This document shows, in pieces, positions 61,801 through 64,000 of a stretch of DNA of 64,000 nt. The DNA is taken from NCBI RefSeq assembly GCF_003990335.1, contig NZ_CP034683.1:448501-512500 (forward strand). Reading direction: 5' to 3'. The notes under the pieces were generated by a model, which searched no databases, had not been told where the DNA came from, and saw only the letters and a list, made by a program, of their open reading frames with translations. Within the stretch, counting starts at the first letter, position 1, and the number at the start of each line of letters is the position of its first letter. The position numbers and the translations under genes are program-made. Source of the stretch: Rheinheimera mangrovi. GTDB lineage: Bacteria > Pseudomonadota > Gammaproteobacteria > Enterobacterales > Alteromonadaceae.

Positions 61801-61964
61801 AGCAAACAGACGATGAATATGGCCGTACTATGGGCTTTGTTAACTTTGGTGAAGTTGAATATGTATCACATACTGGCTCACAGCCCATGAGCATTACCTG
61901 GAAGCTTCAGTCGCCTATGCCGAGTTTTATGTGGCAACAAGCGGCGAAGTTAGCCGTAGGGTAA
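58821..61964 (+). CDS. PLD-nuclease-like / superfamily 2 helicase / DUF3427 protein
   Basis: 1047 residues. The N-terminal PLDc_2-type module has HAKSYLFL (His222, Lys224) and GSSNLSHSAL but lacks the usual Asp. The helicase core follows: Walker A ATGTGKT (about 348), DEVH box LVIDEVHHI (about 441), TATPER, and motif VI QQLGRGLRLA. A C-terminal DUF3427 region (from about 850) includes LDYLQHKMTGKRIFLF. The domain set is common in defence islands, but no named system is assigned with confidence. AAAGGA lies before the ATG. Confidence 0.85.
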   Translation: MQQIGLYEQLITQLVERNLDRTRFYVGERELSSNEASVWLSRFFSKIMEFAVASVPTGDDRLKLQIELANQMLMWLKDKIQDDGFIEENLLSSRGKILTALYTLDNPIAADLQKYVEDIFPLTGLTESELFCGSNAGLSLESELKREILSADKICWLVSFIKWTGIRVFRNELESFTRSGRELKIITTSYMGATDAKAVEYLASLPNTEVKLSYNTERERLHAKSYLFLRHTGFHTGYIGSSNLSHSALTNGLEWNLKITSQEIPHIIDKSLNTFETYWQSSEFELFDGQVESREKLKVALKTARGSVSEDHQHYFDLKPFQHQLEILEQLSIERQIHNRFRNLVVAATGTGKTLISAFDFARFIKEKPDAKFLFIAHKEEILIQARQVYRGVLKRGQFGELWVGGHRPEHHHQLFVSIQTLNNQLDSIKLSADFYDYLVIDEVHHIAANSYRAVLDYFQPKILLGLTATPERHDGANILEDFCGVIAAEMRLPEAINRRHLCPFQYFGIDDDTDLRSISWNRGRYDISQLSNLYTHNQSRVNKILQSMQQIITDIGNMKALAFCVSREHATYMCSQFLLKGIKSDVLISDNSHDRQQKQKAIRSGSINVLCVVDIFNEGVDIPEIDTLLLLRPTESLTIFLQQLGRGLRLADDKECCTVLDFVGNSRAEYDFSNKFRALIGKTNKAISDEIKQGFPHAPLGCRIELSKITQEIVLNNIRQATLTSNRLVGLIRQYPHNFELPLTLGNFLKLHPHIGIRDLYQRGGWGELVSRSFDEVRETGADDVLVEVYKRAIKLRILTCDDYHYLVFLKKLVSHHFVVEGSQNPRLALMCHYDFWQKPGPALGFETLEQSLKALNCLSLRNELLDVLEWQIARTKHEQLALAGLPEVPLRLHARYTREQILTGFGAITFERQPPAREGVYVIQDQNIELLFVTLIKNEKQFSPTTMYHDYAINESLFHWQSQNSARPDRGRGLDYLQHKMTGKRIFLFVREQTDDEYGRTMGFVNFGEVEYVSHTGSQPMSITWKLQSPMPSFMWQQAAKLAVG

Positions 61965-61987
61965 AAAAGATAATCGCTATAAAAAAT

Positions 61988-62023
61988 AAAGCCCTGAATT
62001 TACGAAAATGCAGGGCTTTTTTG
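61988..62023 (+). terminator. Intrinsic terminator of the helicase gene
   Basis: GCCCTG/CAGGGC with a 14-base loop, followed by six Ts. Confidence 0.8.
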
Positions 62024-62178
62024 TTTCAATGTATTGATGCTACTCAATATTCTGTATCTGTTAATTGATTGATTTCTATAAGTTATTTTAAATCAATTGC
62101 TTGCGTGTGAATTCGATGTTTATTTTTGTGTTTTACTCACCGATTTACCCGCCAATTTTACTTCGCTTAAGATATGCA

Positions 62179-63171
62179 TTAACTGCTTACTTTCGCAAGT
62201 AGGTCATCAAATTGTTGCTCCACATAATCCAACACGTCATTCGATAGCTTTATAAAAACAGTTAACGCCTCCAGCCATTGAGTGGGGGTTTCAGCATACA
62301 CCATAGGGCTAACATAGCTGTTGTATCGCTGCTCGAACTTAGGGTTGTCAGCTAAAAGCTGCAATCCGAAGCGTAACTCTTCAATAGGGGATTCAACCAT
62401 TTGTGGATGTTGATTACCGTAGCGCTCAACATCTGTGCGGATTGCTTTAGCCACAAGTGCACCCAGTTGCTCGATATCTGAAGGTTGGGCGAGCTGGATA
62501 TGGTAAGTATCGTAGATATGCCGAACTAAGGTCTCGTCATCATCCCGTTCGCTGTTGCGCTCTACACTAGCTGTTCTGCGCATCATTGACAGCAGTTTTT
62601 CGGCTTGTGTCTCAATAATCGCAGCGCAGGATAACTGGTTAATCTCGACATCACTTTTCAGCATGCGCGAAAAAATAGACTGAATACTCCGTGGCTCAGA
62701 GGCGCTGAGTAAATCAGATTCGATAAACTCCAGTTTGATAAATGGACGCAAACAGGGCGCTTGCTGATACTCCTGTGGGTAACGGATTTCGAAACTGAAA
62801 TATCTATATTCATCCAACACTAGAGGCGCAGTTTCAACAGAAAAAATTTCACTCTGTGCAATAACTGACTCAACCAGTTGCTTAGCGGCCTTGCGTGCAT
62901 TTCTTTTGGCATTTCGAGAGATGAGGTCGGAAAAAGCTGGCTTTGGGACCAGCTTTAGATCGACGTCTTCAGACATGCGATAGGTTTTGATTGCAGATTT
63001 CGCCAGTGCTGTTCCACCAGAGAACACGATGTGGTGATATTCGAGTTCAAGTGCAGATATCTGCTGCAGCAATTGCACTACGTAATAGTCTTTTTCAACA
63101 ATGGCAGTGTTGCCAAGCCCTAAAGCATTCGCAACATCGACAAAGAGTGAGCTATCGAACTTCGTTGACAC
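62179..63171 (-). CDS. AbiEii-type nucleotidyltransferase toxin
   Basis: 330 residues. VEKDYYVVQLL, FSGGTALAKS and MSEDVDLKL give the G-[GS]-x-DxD nucleotidyltransferase site of the AbiEii/AbiGii family. These toxins add nucleotides to tRNA or other targets and act in abortive phage infection. It overlaps the antitoxin gene by 20 bases. Confidence 0.9.
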   Translation of the reverse strand: MSTKFDSSLFVDVANALGLGNTAIVEKDYYVVQLLQQISALELEYHHIVFSGGTALAKSAIKTYRMSEDVDLKLVPKPAFSDLISRNAKRNARKAAKQLVESVIAQSEIFSVETAPLVLDEYRYFSFEIRYPQEYQQAPCLRPFIKLEFIESDLLSASEPRSIQSIFSRMLKSDVEINQLSCAAIIETQAEKLLSMMRRTASVERNSERDDDETLVRHIYDTYHIQLAQPSDIEQLGALVAKAIRTDVERYGNQHPQMVESPIEELRFGLQLLADNPKFEQRYNSYVSPMVYAETPTQWLEALTVFIKLSNDVLDYVEQQFDDLLAKVSS

Positions 63172-63556
63172 GCTGTTTCCCTACCGCAATCTTGCGGGTA
63201 AAGCGCGAACTCTTAGGAATAATCTTCACATTTGCCGGAATTTGAGTGCTTTCGCCTGACAAATTTTTCAGAGACAAGTCATCAAGTTGATAATCAACAC
63301 CTAACCTTTCCATAGCCTCTATCATTACACCGTCATTACCGGCAGGGTTGTCCGGCATTAGCTGACCAGTGATGCGATTGATTCTGGCGCGCACATACAG
63401 GCCGTAGCCAATTTTCAATAACAAGCCTTCGCGTACCAGGCTTCTGAGCCCACGGCCAACCTGGTCATAATCAGCGATATCAGTAAAATCAGAACGTAGA
63501 AAAACAGAACGCTTAGAGCGCTTCACTCTGGTTTGTATTCTGTCTTGTATCGTCAT
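63152..63556 (-). CDS. AbiEi-type antitoxin (DUF6088-like)
   Basis: 134 residues from the ATG at 63556 (GGGAGA before); 7 extra codons are open upstream. The N-terminal winged HTH is VFLRSDFTDIADYDQVGRGLRSLVREG, and the C-terminal domain is typical of DUF6088/AbiEi. It probably represses the operon via the direct repeats at 63591-63630. Confidence 0.85.
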   Translation of the reverse strand: MTIQDRIQTRVKRSKRSVFLRSDFTDIADYDQVGRGLRSLVREGLLLKIGYGLYVRARINRITGQLMPDNPAGNDGVMIEAMERLGVDYQLDDLSLKNLSGESTQIPANVKIIPKSSRFTRKIAVGKQRVNEVR

Positions 63557-63590
63557 CTGATATCTCCCGTTTATCATAGTTGTAGCATAA

Positions 63591-63630
63591 GCAAAAATAC
63601 GACAATGATCAAATGCAAAAATACGACAAT
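63591..63630. promoter_or_regulatory. Direct repeats upstream of the AbiE operon
   Basis: GCAAAAATACGACAAT occurs twice, 24 bp apart, 35 bases upstream of the antitoxin ATG. These are probable antitoxin-binding sites. Confidence 0.6.
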
Positions 63631-63930
63631 TAAATGAAGTTTTATCCAGTATTAATAAGTGCTTCAGAGGAGTACTTAATTCTAATTTTTTGTAAATCGT
63701 TGATTAGTGGAGAGGATAAAACATTGCCTGAAATAACCCTAACGTCGTAGAGACTAATAAGATGAATTGCATCTGTGTCAGACGTTTGAGGTGGAAAGCC
63801 CAATGGTATGTTTAGGGTATGACATAAAGCATTTTGCGAGGGACTGGCAGAAAGGGTCTTTGCTTGAGCTAAGATCAAGCAAAGACTTTAATCAGTTTTA
63901 TGAGTAGAGGTTTGATTTAAACTACTGATT
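63631..63930. other. Unassigned stretch before the last gene
   Basis: About 300 AT-rich bases. A minus-strand ORF of 78 codons (63642-63878) is open but has no supporting ribosome site or recognised family; I do not call it. Confidence 0.4.
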
Positions 63931-64000
63931 TTATTCTATATTCTGGATCTGCTCTCTCATCTGTTCAATCAAAACCTTAAGCTCCACCGCCGTATTGGTG
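63931..64000 (-). CDS. C-terminal end of an unidentified protein (partial)
   Basis: On the minus strand the last 22 codons before a TAA are visible, reading TNTAVELKVLIEQMREQIQNIE across the edge, a helical tail. A restriction-modification subunit is one possibility in this context, but nothing proves it. Confidence 0.4.
   Translation of the reverse strand, partial: TNTAVELKVLIEQMREQIQNIE

Noticed and set aside
63642-63878. 78-codon minus-strand ORF
   Set aside because: No ribosome site, no recognisable family, and it lies in a low-complexity AT-rich gap.

Overview
The window reads as chromosome of a gammaproteobacterium, most likely a Rheinheimera-like member of the Alteromonadales/Chromatiaceae group. 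The support is the gene order gmk-rpoZ-spoT-ridA-recG, a YigI-type thioesterase near recQ, a thiC-thiO pair under a TPP riboswitch, a cyanide-insensitive (CioAB-type) bd oxidase, and a TonB receptor next to a polysaccharide-derived sugar locus. Base composition is moderate. No rRNA, tRNA or CRISPR was recognised.

Layout. 1-3.0 kb: thiO (partial) and thiC on the minus strand behind a THI-box riboswitch. 3.2-3.9 kb: a HigA/XRE antitoxin with a RelE/HigB-like toxin gene broken by two in-frame stops. 4-9 kb: an M23 peptidase, then an FAD oxidase of the berberine-bridge/oligosaccharide-oxidase type with an SMP-30/lactonase-like gene, an AraC regulator and a PACE-type membrane protein. 10-10.6 kb: remnants of IS21 and IS982 elements. 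11-20 kb: CBS protein, cioAB with two tiny membrane ORFs, a divergent histidine kinase/sigma-54 response regulator pair, then small unknown genes. 20-40 kb: mostly housekeeping (EAL phosphodiesterase, SelO, cytochrome c, RecQ, thioesterase, chemoreceptor, RarD, VOC protein, RecG, SpoT, RpoZ, Gmk). 40.7-44.9 kb: an RND efflux pair.

45-56.7 kb looks like one regulon: a TonB receptor, then (after an IS3-interrupted gene for a secreted Cys-rich poly-Gly protein) a LacI-family regulator divergent from gluconokinase, a GPH-type MFS symporter, a GH94 phosphorylase and a Gfo/Idh oxidoreductase. Near-identical 14-bp palindromic operators lie before the TonB receptor (two) and between the regulator and the operon (one). 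GH94 together with gluconokinase points to cellobionate (or a similar aldobionate): phosphorolysis gives glucose-1-phosphate plus gluconate, and gluconokinase makes 6-phosphogluconate. The oxidase/lactonase pair at 4.9-7.3 kb could produce such aldonates in the periplasm, a testable link between the two loci.

56.8-64 kb is an accessory, defence-like stretch: HipBA with four operator copies, a PLD-helicase-DUF3427 protein, an AbiE-type toxin-antitoxin pair, and the tail of one further gene. A diverged copy of the 3' end of the Gfo/Idh gene lies beyond hipB, which marks the island boundary.
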